Assembly (NCBI GenBank): GCA_033961575.1
Contig: CM066737.1
Span: forward strand, 50,506,771 to 50,570,770
Origin: Aselliscus stoliczkanus
Lineage: Eukaryota; Chordata; Mammalia; Chiroptera; Hipposideridae
DNA: 64,000 bases
Reading direction: 5' to 3'
Below, piece after piece: positions 52,516-62,453 of this stretch. Every line of letters starts with the position of its first letter. Position 1 is the first letter of the stretch. The position numbers were made by a program, and so were the translations under genes. The notes beneath the pieces are model-generated. The model was not told the origin of the DNA. It worked only from the letters and a program-made list of their open reading frames with translations, and did no database searches.

Positions 52516-53110
52516 AGAGACTATTATGTTAAGTGAAATAAGTCAGTCGGAGAAAGACAAATACCATATGATCTCACTTATATGTGGAATCTGAAAAACT
52601 GAATGAACGAGCAAAGTAAACAGAAACACTCATACATATAGAGGAAAAACTGAGGGTTGCTAGTTGGGAGGGGGGTGGGGATGAGGGAGAAGGGGAAGGG
52701 ATTAGACAGCATAAATAGGCAACTACAATATTGCCACAGGGATATGAAACACAGTTTGGGGAATATAATAAAGTTGTAAAAATTTTGTGGAGTGTCAGAT
52801 GGTCACATGTCTTGTTAGGGAGACCATTTCATGGATGGGGTAGAGGCTTGATCACTGCACTGTATACCTGAAGCTGATGTTGTATAATATTGTATACCAA
52901 CTGTCATTGAATATATAGATAGTCACGGGATGTGGAGTATACTGTAGAAGGGAGTCAAAGGAATTGCAATAGATATGATGACATGGGGGGGATTGGGGTG
53001 GCCGACTGGGGGAGGTGATTGTCACTTTGAGGGGTAAAAAGGATAACTATTGCACGTGTGTTGTACACCTGAAACTATTTTTTTTAAATGTTTAGTTCAC
53101 AATAAAAGAA
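52516..53110 (+). mobile_element. LINE-1 3' end (second segment of the chimeric L1)
   Basis: Begins at AGACTATTATGTTAAGTGAA, includes the motif CACATGTCTTGTTAGGGAG shared with 6670 and 63890, and ends in an A-rich tail before the TSD at 53122. Confidence 0.8.
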
Positions 53111-53140
53111 TTTTTAAAAAAAGCTCATTTATCATTTGTC

Positions 53141-53578
53141 ATGAAGAATATATGTGGTAGAATTTATTATTCCCATTTTCCAGATGAAAAAAAAATGATT
53201 ACTAATCTGATATGGTCTAAATCCAAGAACAAAGAGATTCCCCATTGGATATTTGGGGTCATTTCAGAGATAGCCCTACTTTTGGGTAAAGACCAAACAA
53301 CTCGGCCAATATATTTTGGCATAGCTTCCCTGCTACAAAAAATATTCCCACTCTCCCTCCATTCACCACACACACTCGTCCACTTCTGTTTCCCATCTCT
53401 TTCTCTCAAAATGGAAGCTCTCGATTACCAAAGCAGAGTTCAGTTGGAAGCTGGCATAGGGACCGTGCTGTGGAGCTTGGCAGTGGGCAGAGAATGGAAA
53501 TGCGTGGTGGCCAACTCAATTCCAGGAAAGAACGTCAGCATCTGGCAAGAGGCCTGGCCTCCATGCTTACACAGCCCT
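53141..53578. other. Intron sequence, nothing recognised
   Basis: A 183-codon open frame spans it but runs into the (CA)n repeat and shows no family features. Confidence 0.5.
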
Positions 53579-53579
53579 C

Positions 53580-53626
<47 letters not shown>
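53579..53626 (+). repeat. (CA)n microsatellite, about 24 units
   Basis: Uninterrupted CA dinucleotides, likely polymorphic. Confidence 0.98.
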
Positions 53627-53628
<2 letters not shown>

Positions 53629-53629
53629 C

Positions 53630-54120
53630 AAAGGGAAGCCCAGAGACAAGGACACCCAGGGGAAGGGTAAGATCCCTCCCTGTTCCCTATAAGACATGCA
53701 CAGAAGCAAGTATATGCCAATGAGAAGGGGCAGATATGGGCTCCCAGGCCCAGAAGTTCACTCCTGCCTTGTGCCAAGAGTTGAAACCAAAGATGGCAGA
53801 GTTCTTGCAATGGAAGCTGAAGTGACTGTGGACCCTGGACAGACACAAGCTCTTGAAAATAAAAACCCATGCAGAAAGGAATTTTCCCATGGATACAGAT
53901 AATGCTCAACTATTATTTTATGCCCACAGAGAGAAATGTAAAATCCCAGAAAAAGAGATGAGGTTCCAAGCATCTCTGTAAACTATGCTTGAAAACCTCA
54001 AAAAGGTCATGGGATTTACCAATGGGCATCACCAGGAAGCGGTAGCTATGGAGGCCTGAGAGGCCCATACTGGACCTTCACAGTAATGTGGTCTGGGATC
54101 ACTCTACTCTCTTCAATTTG
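53630..54120. other. Intron sequence, nothing recognised
   Basis: Unique-looking sequence. Confidence 0.5.
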
Positions 54121-54124
54121 GGTG

Positions 54125-54270
54125 CTGCTTCATGCTTTTTCTAATGTTTTCAGATCCATGATTGACTCAATCCTTTCAAAAATCCCATGAGGTAGGCAGG
54201 TAAAGTATCATTATCCACATTTGACAGATGAGGAAACTGAGGTGCAAAAGGGTTAACTGACTGGACTGCG
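54125..54270 (-). repeat. MIR SINE, reverse
   Basis: CATTTGACAGATGAGGAAAC and GGTGCAAAAGGGTTAACTG. Confidence 0.75.
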
Positions 54271-54554
54271 ATTACCTGGAAAACAGGCAGGGAGGAAAAG
54301 GACCTAGAAAGGTTCAGTGCTCTGGCTATAATCCAAATTTTCAGGTACGTAAGGGAACCCCAGACTGCCCTCCCACAGAAGGGAGCAGAGAACCAGGCCA
54401 AGGACCTGGTCCCAACCAGGTCCTCAAGCAGTACCTCTGCTGACCTCTCAGACTGTTTACTCCCCTGGACTCACATTGCCCACTTGCTTCTCCCTCCCTA
54501 ACAGCCCTTTTAGAAAGCAAACTCCACACTGGCATGTCCACGGAGGCCGTTTAG

Positions 54555-54720
54555 CACCACAGCTGTAAGCAAGGACTTTGGAATCTGTCAAATCTGTGTT
54601 TTAGATTTGATTTTGCCACTTAATAGCTCTGTGACCTCGGGAAACTCACTTAACCTCTCTGCCCCAGTAAAATGAAAATAACTGTGCTGTTATAAGATTG
54701 TTATCAGATTTCTAATGTTT
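54555..54720 (+). repeat. MIR SINE
   Basis: GATTTTGCCACTTAATAGCT and CTCACTTAACCTCTCTGCCC are plus-strand MIR. Confidence 0.8.
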
Positions 54721-54724
54721 ATGA

Positions 54725-55110
54725 CATAAGAATTTATATAGTACATATAATATGCCAGGAACAATTATAAACATTTTGTTAACTATTAATCCACCCAATC
54801 CTTGTAACAACTATATAGCAGGTCCCCAAATAACATTGTTTCTTCAGCATCATTTTGTTATAAAGTTGATGAGATGTTGTTGTTTACATCAGTTAGCCTA
54901 AGGCAAAATTGGTTAACTTATACATCATTTTGTTTAAAGTCACAGAACCTATCCATGACATTAAGTGAGAATTTACTGTACTGTTCCAATTATCTCTATT
55001 TAGAGATGAGAAAATGAGGCACAGAACGGTTAAATAACTAACTTCCCCAAGGGCACGTGACATTTGGTGACAGAGTTTGGATTCAAACCCAGGCAGTCTG
55101 GCTCTGGAGT
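54725..55110 (-). repeat. MIR SINE, reverse, split by other sequence
   Basis: ATTCAAACCCAGGCAGTCTG at the right and ATATGCCAGGAACAATTATA at the left are reverse MIR; 54825-54985 between them looks like a separate insertion (AGGTCCCCAAATAACATTGT). Confidence 0.65.
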
Positions 55111-55690
55111 TGGTGGAGATACACAGTAGAGAGGAGCTGTTATCATTAATGGGAGTAGTAATGGTGGCAGGTCAGCAGCAGCAAAATTACTACTTGTACT
55201 CACAGCCCCTCTACATGGGGATTGGGCCCAGGTCCTCCCTATTCACATGACCCTCCCTTTCACAACCTGCTCTGCCCCAATGTGGCTCCAGGCTGCACAT
55301 GACACAGTGGCCGAGCCTGGCCTGCAATACAGGCACCCCAGTTCCTGAGGTCCTGTCACCAGCCCACTGAGGCCGTGTAGACACCTCAGGCACAGACCTC
55401 AGTTGGGGTGGTCAGAAGACTGCTCCCATCAGTCATGTCCTTCCTCTGAGGGCTGCCTCATTCTGTATTCCAAGAGTTCCGTAACTTTAAAGTCCACAAA
55501 GAGTGTTAAACTGAGTGTGGGTACCACTGGCAGCCACAGCCAGGGAGGAGAAAGGATATAGGCAAAATAGATAAGTTTAGGAAAATACAGAGAGGAATGA
55601 AAGGAGATGAAAGAGGAGGGCAACATGAGAAACAACAAACAAGTGGCAGGAAGAAGGGAATTGAATAGGAACACGAACCTACCACTGGTC
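55110..55690. other. Intron sequence, nothing recognised
   Basis: Unique-looking sequence. Confidence 0.5.
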
Positions 55691-55865
55691 ATTTAATAAA
55701 ACATATTTATTAAGTACTTATGTACCATGCGCTGTGTTAAATGCTTTTACCTTTGTTATATCATTTAATTATTACAAGTTTCCTGTGAAGCAGGAACTAT
55801 GATCATCCCCATTTGAGAGGTAAGGAAACTGAGGTACATAGATGTTAAATAACATCCAAAGAAGA
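55690..55865 (-). repeat. MIR SINE, reverse
   Basis: ATTTATTAAGTACTTATGTA and GGTAAGGAAACTGAGGTACA. Confidence 0.8.
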
Positions 55866-56046
55866 AGCGGCAGGGCTTGGATGGGGGTAAAGGGCAGTTG
55901 GCAACAGAGAAGACAAAAGGCAGTTGTCTTTATTGGGCACTGAATCCTCACTTAATGTCATGCCAAGTCCCAGGAACTTTCTCATGGAGCCTCCCCACCT
56001 TCTTTCCCTGATTTTGTAAACACTATCTGTAAAATGTCACACTTCC

Positions 56047-56494
56047 GGGACGGCTGAGTGGCGCATTGGTTAAGAGCTGGTTTGGGACGCCAGTAGCCCC
56101 AGTTCGGATCCCACATATGAGGGCCAGTGACACTGCCCTCTACAGCTAACAACAGCTCCACCTGGAGCTGGGCTGTGCGAGCCCCGGTGATGGTGTAGGC
56201 TGCAGCCCCTGCTGCAGTGGGCTGCCATAGGCTACAGTGAGTGGCCGGCAGCCAGCATGAGCGACTGGCAGCCCGCGTGAGCTGCCAATAGCCGCGGTGA
56301 GCGACCATCCAGAGGCCGGCGACGGATCTGCCTCATCTGGGAAGAGCGCAATGACGATACCAACATGGGCCAGTGAAGCAACATTCTCCGTCACTAGACT
56401 GAAGAACAAAAGGACAGCAACTTGTCTGTTCCCTCCCCCAATTCCCCAACACTGCTCCCTTCCCCCAATTCCCCAATAAAATCTTTTTTAAAAC
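56047..56494 (+). mobile_element. Long tRNA-derived SINE (T+ type)
   Basis: TSD TGTCA(C/T)ACTTCC is at 56035-56046 and 56495-56506. Four 20-bp internal units, end CCCCAATAAAATCTTTT. The open frames over it are fortuitous. Confidence 0.93.
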
Positions 56495-56506
56495 TGTCAT
56501 ACTTCC

Positions 56507-56917
56507 CTCAGAAGAAGTTCCATTTAGGTAATTCATTTCTACCCTACAGAACTCACATCTGAAGCTCCATTCTAATGTACATATACCAGTTCCTTTTCAA
56601 CTGGAGGATTCCCAAGGCTTGAGACAAAAATTCCGACATCAATGCAATTGAAAGTCAAAAGCAATGAAAATGTTTTAAGCTGCACAGCTCATTGACTTTC
56701 TTCTCACATCCAAGTCAACTTCTTCTTAAGAGCAGAGTGGTACAGTTCTCCAGGACTCTGGAATCAGGCTGCCTGAAACAATGGGTGCATGGACTCTGTC
56801 CATGGCAAGATCCTGACCTCCAGCCCACATCCCTGACAGCCACACCACCATCTTGTGCCATGGACCACCAATCCCATCGTGCCCTACATCCCTGGCTACT
56901 TCAGTCACCATAAAAAT
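56507..56917. other. Intron sequence, nothing recognised
   Basis: Unique-looking sequence. Confidence 0.5.
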
Positions 56918-56925
56918 CCCAAGCC

Positions 56926-57574
56926 AGAGCCAGCTGAGTGGCTTAGTTGGTTAAGAGTTGGCTTAGAGCACGAGCTCTGAGCAACAGGGCCACTGGTTCG
57001 ATTCCCACATGGGCCAGTGAATGCTTTGCTCAAGGTGATCTGTCACTGAGCTGCCAACAAGTGGCAGGATGGCTCAGCTGGTGTAACAACAAGATTGCCT
57101 GTTTGATGGTGGGCTACGCCCACCCACAACTAAGACTGAACTCAGCACCTTGAGCTGAGCTGCCGCCCGGACGGCTCAGTGGATAGGGTGTGCGCTCTTA
57201 AAAACAAGGCTGCTGGTTCGACTCCCACATGGGATGCTGGCTACACCCACCCGTAACTACGACTGAACTGGACACCTTGAGCTGAGCTGCTGCCCCGATG
57301 GCTCAGTGGATAAAGCATGCGCAATTAACAACAAGGCTGCTGGTTCGACTCCTGCGTGGGATGGTGGCTATGCCCACCTGCAACTAAGATTGAACACAGC
57401 ACCTTGAGCTTAGAGGCCATGAGCTGCCGACAGGAAGCCAGATGGCAACTGGCGCCCTCCCCAACAAAGATTGAAGAACAAGAACTTGTCTGTTCCCCTT
57501 CCCCAATTCCCCAACACTGATTTCCTCCCCCAATTCCCCAATAAAATCTTAAAAAAAAAAAAAAAAAGAAGAAG
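56926..57574 (+). mobile_element. Multimeric tRNA-SINE with four A-box modules (T+)
   Basis: A-box segments start at 56940, 57071, 57173 and 57300 (spacings 131, 102, 127). The last two modules are near copies. Ends CCCCAATAAAATCTTAAAAA. The TSD CCCAAGCC is at 56918-56925 and 57575-57582. Confidence 0.9.
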
Positions 57575-58130
57575 CCCAAGCCTCCCTGGTCACTGAGCAA
57601 CACCTGAACCTTAATCCCCACATAGCTCTGGACATCTCCTAATATGACTCCGTCTTCTACGGCTCCCCAATTCCTGAAACACTTCCACTCTATTCTCTGG
57701 AACCCAATGATATCATTAGCAAAATCCCCTATATCCTCACACTGTTCTTTGAATGTTCCCTTCACCTTTTTGCTTTACAGAAAACCTGGTTCTTCTACAC
57801 ACTCCCACTGCTATTCCTACAGCCCTATCAAGTGATGGGTGATATTCCTCCCATATTGCCTTTTACACTGGGCCAATAGGGGTCCTGTCTGTTCCTCACT
57901 GCTATTTCTAAATTGCTATCTTTTCCAGACCACTTTTCTGCCTCCTTCCTAGCTACCCCACCCCATGTGAATTTCATGTCATTGTACTCTACCACCCACT
58001 ACTCTTCCTGTTACAGTCATCTATGAACACTCTCCAGGTATATTCCCCTTCAGTCCTTGAAAGACTTTACCTCTTGCCTCCTTGTCACTTTTTTCTGACA
58101 CGTCTTTGTCAAAATTTGTGTATTTCCAAT

Positions 58131-58296
58131 ATGGGGGAAAGTTTAAGGAAAGTGGGAGAAGTTGTGAAATAGTTGTCAAGGAGAGAACAGAGTGAATGGA
58201 CTTGGGAATGCAGTTGGATCATGTATCGAATTAAGGGCTCACTCAAAATTTGCAGTCATAGGGCCAGCCGAGTGGCTCAGTTGGTTAAGAGCTCAA
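58131..58296 (+). repeat. Inverted repeat, left arm (derived copy), 166 bp
   Basis: Base-by-base comparison shows this arm is the exact reverse complement of 58877-59042, with no mismatch or gap over 166 bp. It contains a flank segment, one SINE target-site copy, and only the first 37 bp or so of a SINE head (58260-58296). That SINE is cut off abruptly with no tail, so this arm is the copied one. Confidence 0.97.
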
Positions 58297-58762
58297 TGTG
58301 TATCTCTCAATGCCTTGACGTCTATTTTTTTCAAGATCTTACCTCAGCCCTTTGTTCCACGGTCATACCTATCATTACTAATACCTGGGACTCCTACATA
58401 AAATCTGTTGTATACCTCACTCTCCAGCCACTACCTCCTATCTATCCAACTCACGCCCCTTCATATCCCAACTCTAACAATCTTTCAAATTTACTGGATC
58501 CTACAGTCTATTGATCCTACCACCTTTTTACTGCCCCTCACCACCTCATGTCCTCACTTCAATGCTTACCTATCACTCCCTTCCATATACCCTCAACTCC
58601 CCCGAAACTCTCTCTCCCTTTTTCCTACTTGCCTCACAAAATCACATTTCTAGTTAAATCCAACTCACTGCCTTCACACCCATATACCACGCAAGTAAGC
58701 ATGATGGAAGAAAAATATAAAGCTATACCATTAACCTTTGAAATTCATGACTGCAAATTTTG

Positions 58763-58913
58763 CCTTTCTTTTTTTTTTTTTTTAGCTGAGCCATCCTGCC
58801 ACCTGTTGGCAGCTCAACGGCAGCTCAGCTCGGGCTGGGCATCGAACTGCTGTTGCTCAGAGCTCAGCTCACACTTTTGAGCTCTTAACCAACTGAGCCA
58901 CTCGGCTGGCCCT
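58763..58913 (-). mobile_element. Short form of the second tRNA-SINE family, reverse
   Basis: Plus strand reads TTTAGCTGAGCCATCCTGCC through CCACTCGGCTGGCCCT. The TSD ATGACTGCAAATTTTG is at 58747-58762 and 58914-58929, a perfect 16 bp. Confidence 0.95.
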
Positions 58914-59042
58914 ATGACTGCAAATTTTGAGTGAGCCCTTAATTCGATACATGATCCAACTGCATTCCCAAGTCCATTCACTCTGTTCTCTCCTTGACAA
59001 CTATTTCACAACTTCTCCCACTTTCCTTAAACTTTCCCCCAT
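58877..59042 (-). repeat. Inverted repeat, right arm (source), 166 bp
   Basis: This is the exact reverse complement of the left arm. Here the SINE is complete (58763-58913, minus strand) with matching target duplications on both sides, so this location holds the ancestral arrangement. The spacer between arms is 580 bp of L2-derived and SINE sequence. Confidence 0.97.
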
Positions 59043-60039
59043 CTTTTCGACCCTCAGCTGGTAATACAGCTTCCTATTTCATTGGGGAAAAAAGGAGCAA
59101 TTGGAAGAGAACATGCACAAGCTCCCACCTCCATATCACTCTCCTCCCTGAACCCACCCCCACATCTAGCTGCCTTTCCTTCTGTTGCTAGCTAAGGCAA
59201 GTCCCCTCATTCGTGCACTAGATTCTATACTTTCTTGCCAACCCAACATCACACCTACAGTTGCCCCCTTTTTTCCCATTTGATCATTCCCATCAGAAAA
59301 CAAACAAGTTATAATATCTTCCATCTAAAGAGACAAAAATTCTTGATCCCACTTCCCATTCTAGCTATCACCAACATATTTCTGCTTCCCTTTATAACAA
59401 AATTCCTTAAAACATTTCTCTCATTGCCATCATTTCCTCTTCTCTGAATGATCCTTCTATTCACTCCAATCAAACTTTCATACCCACCACTCGCTCCAAT
59501 CAAACTTTCACACCTACCACTCGCCCTAAATTGCTTTTATTGAGGTTACCAATGACTTCCACATTCCTAATTCCAATGGGAAACGAGGGTGGAAGCTAGC
59601 CTCTAGGGCATCTTTGTATGAATATTAATTATCTGCCCTTTCATCCTCATGCCAGGGTGTCAGGGAGATCTGGCACACAATTACCCCCTTGTGCAGTTAA
59701 CTATAATGCTGCTTCAGGTCAATTTTGGGCTTCATCTTATTTGACCTATCAGCAGAATTTGATGCAGTTGGTCATTGCCTCATCCTTAAAACACTTTCTA
59801 CACTGGGCATGTAGGGCATCACTGTCTTTTCTTTCCCTACCTCAATGACTCTCATTCTCAACCTCCTTTGCTGGATCTCCCCTATGTCTCTCACCTTTAA
59901 ACATTGGAGGGGCCCAGAATCAATTCCTTGTCTCTTTTTTCTATCTACTTTCACTCACTAGATAATCTTACCCAGGTCCCTGGCTCTACATACCATCTAA
60001 GTACTGATGACTCCCTAGTGAATATCTCTAGCCCACAGT

Positions 60040-60345
60040 CAGGCTGCTAAGATTGAAATTCTAGTGCCATCACTTAGTTGCTATGCACCTTTGGGCAAAT
60101 CAATCTTGCTGAGCTTCAGTTGGCTCATTTGTAAAATGGGAATGATAACAGTCCCTATCTCATCACGTAGTAGCGAAATTAGGAGAAATACTGCACACAA
60201 AGTTCTTGGCCCAGTACTGTCGTATAATATTGGGTTGTCGGAAAAGTCATGATGCATTTTTGCAATGAAAAACATAAAAATACGTCATGACTTTTCTGAC
60301 AACCCTATATATACATACTCAATAAAAGCTGTTATTACCATCCTC
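60040..60345 (+). repeat. MIR SINE split by a mariner-like MITE
   Basis: GGGCAAATCAATCTTGCTGA and CATTTGTAAAATGGGAATGA lead to the MIR 3' end, which resumes after the MITE as CATACTCAATAAAAGCTGTT. Confidence 0.85.
60230..60307. mobile_element. Mariner-like MITE, 78 bp, nearly a full palindrome
   Basis: Terminal inverted repeats of about 31 bp: the left end starts TTGGGTTGTCGGAAAAGTCA and the right end, reversed, TAGGGTTGTCAGAAAAGTCA. TA is at 60228-60229 and 60308-60309. Size and layout are like MADE1, but the sequence is different. Confidence 0.85.
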
Positions 60346-60349
60346 CTCT

Positions 60350-60888
60350 CCAACATCAATCCAGCCATTATATGGTAAAGCCAGGATTTCAATTCTTGCC
60401 AGCAAAACTTAATGCCAGGTCTCTCTGCGTGTAAAGCTCTTTTCAACTGATCATTCTGCCTTAACAAGAGCCTCCAGCAAGAGATGGTGGTACCTGGGCC
60501 TGCCCCACAATTCTAATTCACGTATAAGTATTTTTATCAAATGACTACCAGACTAACTGTAGCTTCCCAACTCAATCCATTCCTTTGGTTCATCCATAGG
60601 TGAGTTTTTCCATGGAGATCTCTTTATTTCTCAAAGGAATGACAATACTGGTCTCTTCACACATGACAATCCTATTCTTACTCTCACCTAAAACAAACAC
60701 AAAAACAGACAAACAAAAACATCACTTATTGACACATTACTAGGTATCAGGTAATGTGCCTGGTTCTGGGTATACTGCAATAATAAAGACACAGTCCCTG
60801 CCCTACGAGTTCATAGTCTAGTTGAGGAGGCTAACAGATAAAGGGATTATGTCGGTGCAACAAAAATTAATGGAATGACCTGCAGATC
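60350..60888 (-). mobile_element. Mixed intron sequence ending in a reverse L2
   Basis: From about 60722, TTGACACATTACTAGGTATC and AGACACAGTCCCTGCCCTAC are reverse L2. The ELMO1 retrocopy sits at its end. Nothing was recognised in 60350-60700. Confidence 0.5.
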
Positions 60889-60896
60889 AAGAAGTG
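60889..60896. repeat. Left target-site duplication of the ELMO1 retrocopy
   Basis: AAGAAGTG here recurs at 62824-62831 directly after the poly(A) run. The A-rich start fits L1 endonuclease target preference. Eight bases is short but within the usual range. Confidence 0.65.
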
Positions 60897-61121
60897 AGAC
60901 TCCGAAGCTCAGCGTCTGCTCGAAAGGAGAGTTCGTGGCTGATTTCGGGATGCCTTGCAGATGCAAATTGTGTCTCTGGCCAGCAGGAGGAAGGAAAAGG
61001 AAGTGAGAGCAACAGCAACTGGCGGAGCAGCAGCCTGTGGACCTGGAGTGGAAGGACATGTGCAGCTGTCTACACTGCAAGATCCCAGCCCCATCGGCTC
61101 TGGATATCCTCAGGGTGGACA

Positions 61122-61316
61122 ATGTCGCCACCTGCGGACATCGTCAAGGTGACCATAGAATGGCCAGGCGCCTATCCCAAACTCATGGAAATCAATCAGA
61201 AAAAGCCACTGTCTGCAATAATAAAGGAAGTCTGTGATGGGTGGCCCCTTGCCAACCATGAATACTATGCATTGCAGCACGCCGATAGTACAAACTTCTA
61301 TACCACAGAAAAGTGA
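61122..61316 (+). pseudogene. ELMO1P: ELMO1-like N-terminal reading frame within the retrocopy
   Basis: These 64 codons remain open with a favourable start context (GACAATGTC). The frame ends at TGA after NFYTTEK, roughly where ELMO1 would continue NRNEIKNG; downstream the trace AAAAATGG may be a relic of that segment. The product would lack most of the Ras-binding domain and all ELMO, PH and DOCK-binding regions, so no ELMO function is expected. Confidence 0.75.
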
Positions 61317-61359
61317 CCCTCCATAAAAATGGAGTCTGCAAAGCAAGATGATGACCGAG

Positions 61360-61462
61360 GGCCGGCCGAGTGGCACGGTGGTTAAGCGCTGGCTTGGGAA
61401 GCCAGCGGCCCCAATTCGGGTCCCACATATGAAGGCCAGTGACACTGCCCTCAAAAAAAAAG
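61360..61462 (+). mobile_element. Short tRNA-derived SINE inside the ELMO1 retrocopy
   Basis: TSD TGATGAC(C/T)GAG is at 61349-61359 and 61463-61473. Head GGCCGGCCGAGTGGCACGG. Confidence 0.95.
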
Positions 61463-61859
61463 TGATGACTGAGTCTGATTCCGTGTCCTGTTTTAGCAAC
61501 TGCACTTGCCTTATAATAGCGAATTTACCAATTATCTCTCTTATTGCTTCGCCAAAGCCTTTATGTGACACTTAATGACAGTCTAACTTTTGGTTCTCAG
61601 ACTTGTTTTTTATTTTCCCTTTTGGAAGAATCTCTAAGCCATTTTAAAGTAGTTGAAACAATGATGAAATCTTTTTGAAGTTGGCACTGTGTAGGCACTG
61701 ATTATTCTATGGCTTTTGGGAATGCTGCTTTCTTCTTGGCTGATTTTATGCTTTGGGAAGCTTGGGGGACAAGGAGTGAGTTGTGAACACTATGGTAGCT
61801 CTCTGGCAGCAAGTAAAATTAATGTCTTAGAGTTCCCTGATAGAAGAAGGGAAAGCTAA

Positions 61860-62035
61860 CATTTATTCAGCACATACTGGAACTGAGCCAGGTATAGTAC
61901 TCTGTTGTTTCCCCACCCTGCAGTCTAACCTGTGCTGTAAACAAGTTTGGCTTTGGTTAACAGATAAGAAACAAAATCATGAAACTCAGATGGCTTGGTC
62001 AACATCTCAGGGGTAGTCAATGGTAGAATTCAAAA
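61860..62035 (-). repeat. MIR-like segment within the retrocopy 3' part
   Basis: CATTTATTCAGCACATACTG at 61861 and GTAGAATTCAAAAGCAAG-like text near 62020 suggest a reverse MIR carried in the parental transcript's 3' region. Confidence 0.5.
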
Positions 62036-62413
62036 GCAAGTCCACATCTTTGTGCTTCTATCATTTTTCCTTTGGGGGATTTCTAGAAGAGTTTAGCATT
62101 CAGCTCAGTTTTATGAAGTGTTCTCTGAAATGTTAAGCAGCCAATATTGTCCTCATGGAACTTTTAACCTGGTGGGGTTGGCAGGGAGTGGGGGAGGGGC
62201 GGGTAGTCCTGGGAACAGTTCTCAGCACAGCAAGGTGGTAGGCGCTGGGACAGAAGTAATACAAAGTACTCTGGGAGGAGGGAGAATGGCGACCTCAGGC
62301 TCCAATCAGTGGTTCCTGGAGTAACCATAAGTTTACCCATGAATCTAGTGATGGTGTAAGGTGGACATGGTAACAGGGTCTGGTGCCTACTGAGACTGCT
62401 TGCTTTACCCTGA

Positions 62414-62417
<4 letters not shown>

Positions 62418-62452
<35 letters not shown>
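62418..62452 (+). repeat. (TG)n microsatellite
   Basis: About 17 TG units within the retrocopy 3' part. Confidence 0.97.

Positions 62453-62453
<1 letters not shown>

Larger units (their letters stand above)
49699..53121 (+). mobile_element. Rearranged LINE-1 flanked by a 12-bp target duplication
   Basis: The element starts with a 5' UTR containing ATGGCGGAGTAGACAG, has an ORF1 relic (50829-51805), then only the endonuclease part of ORF2 (to about 52365). It jumps from there into a 3' UTR fragment (52366-52515), then restarts in an earlier part of a second L1 3' end (52516-53100) ending at an A-rich tail. The TSD AGCTCATTTATC occurs at 49687-49698 and 53122-53133, so the whole chimera behaves as one insertion. 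Reverse transcriptase and C-terminal ORF2 are missing. A SINE sits in the 5' UTR at about 49857. Confidence 0.85.
57590..60040 (+). mobile_element. L2-type LINE, plus, decayed
   Basis: TTTGACCTATCAGCAGAATT and CCTTTAAACATTGGAGGGGC correspond to the DLSAAFD and following L2 reverse-transcriptase region. It contains the inverted-repeat structure and the SINE at 58763. Confidence 0.7.

Noticed and set aside
53141..53692. 183-codon open frame on the plus strand
   Set aside because: It crosses unique intron sequence and ends by translating the (CA)n repeat as alternating Thr-His. No domain, no splice context, no family resemblance.
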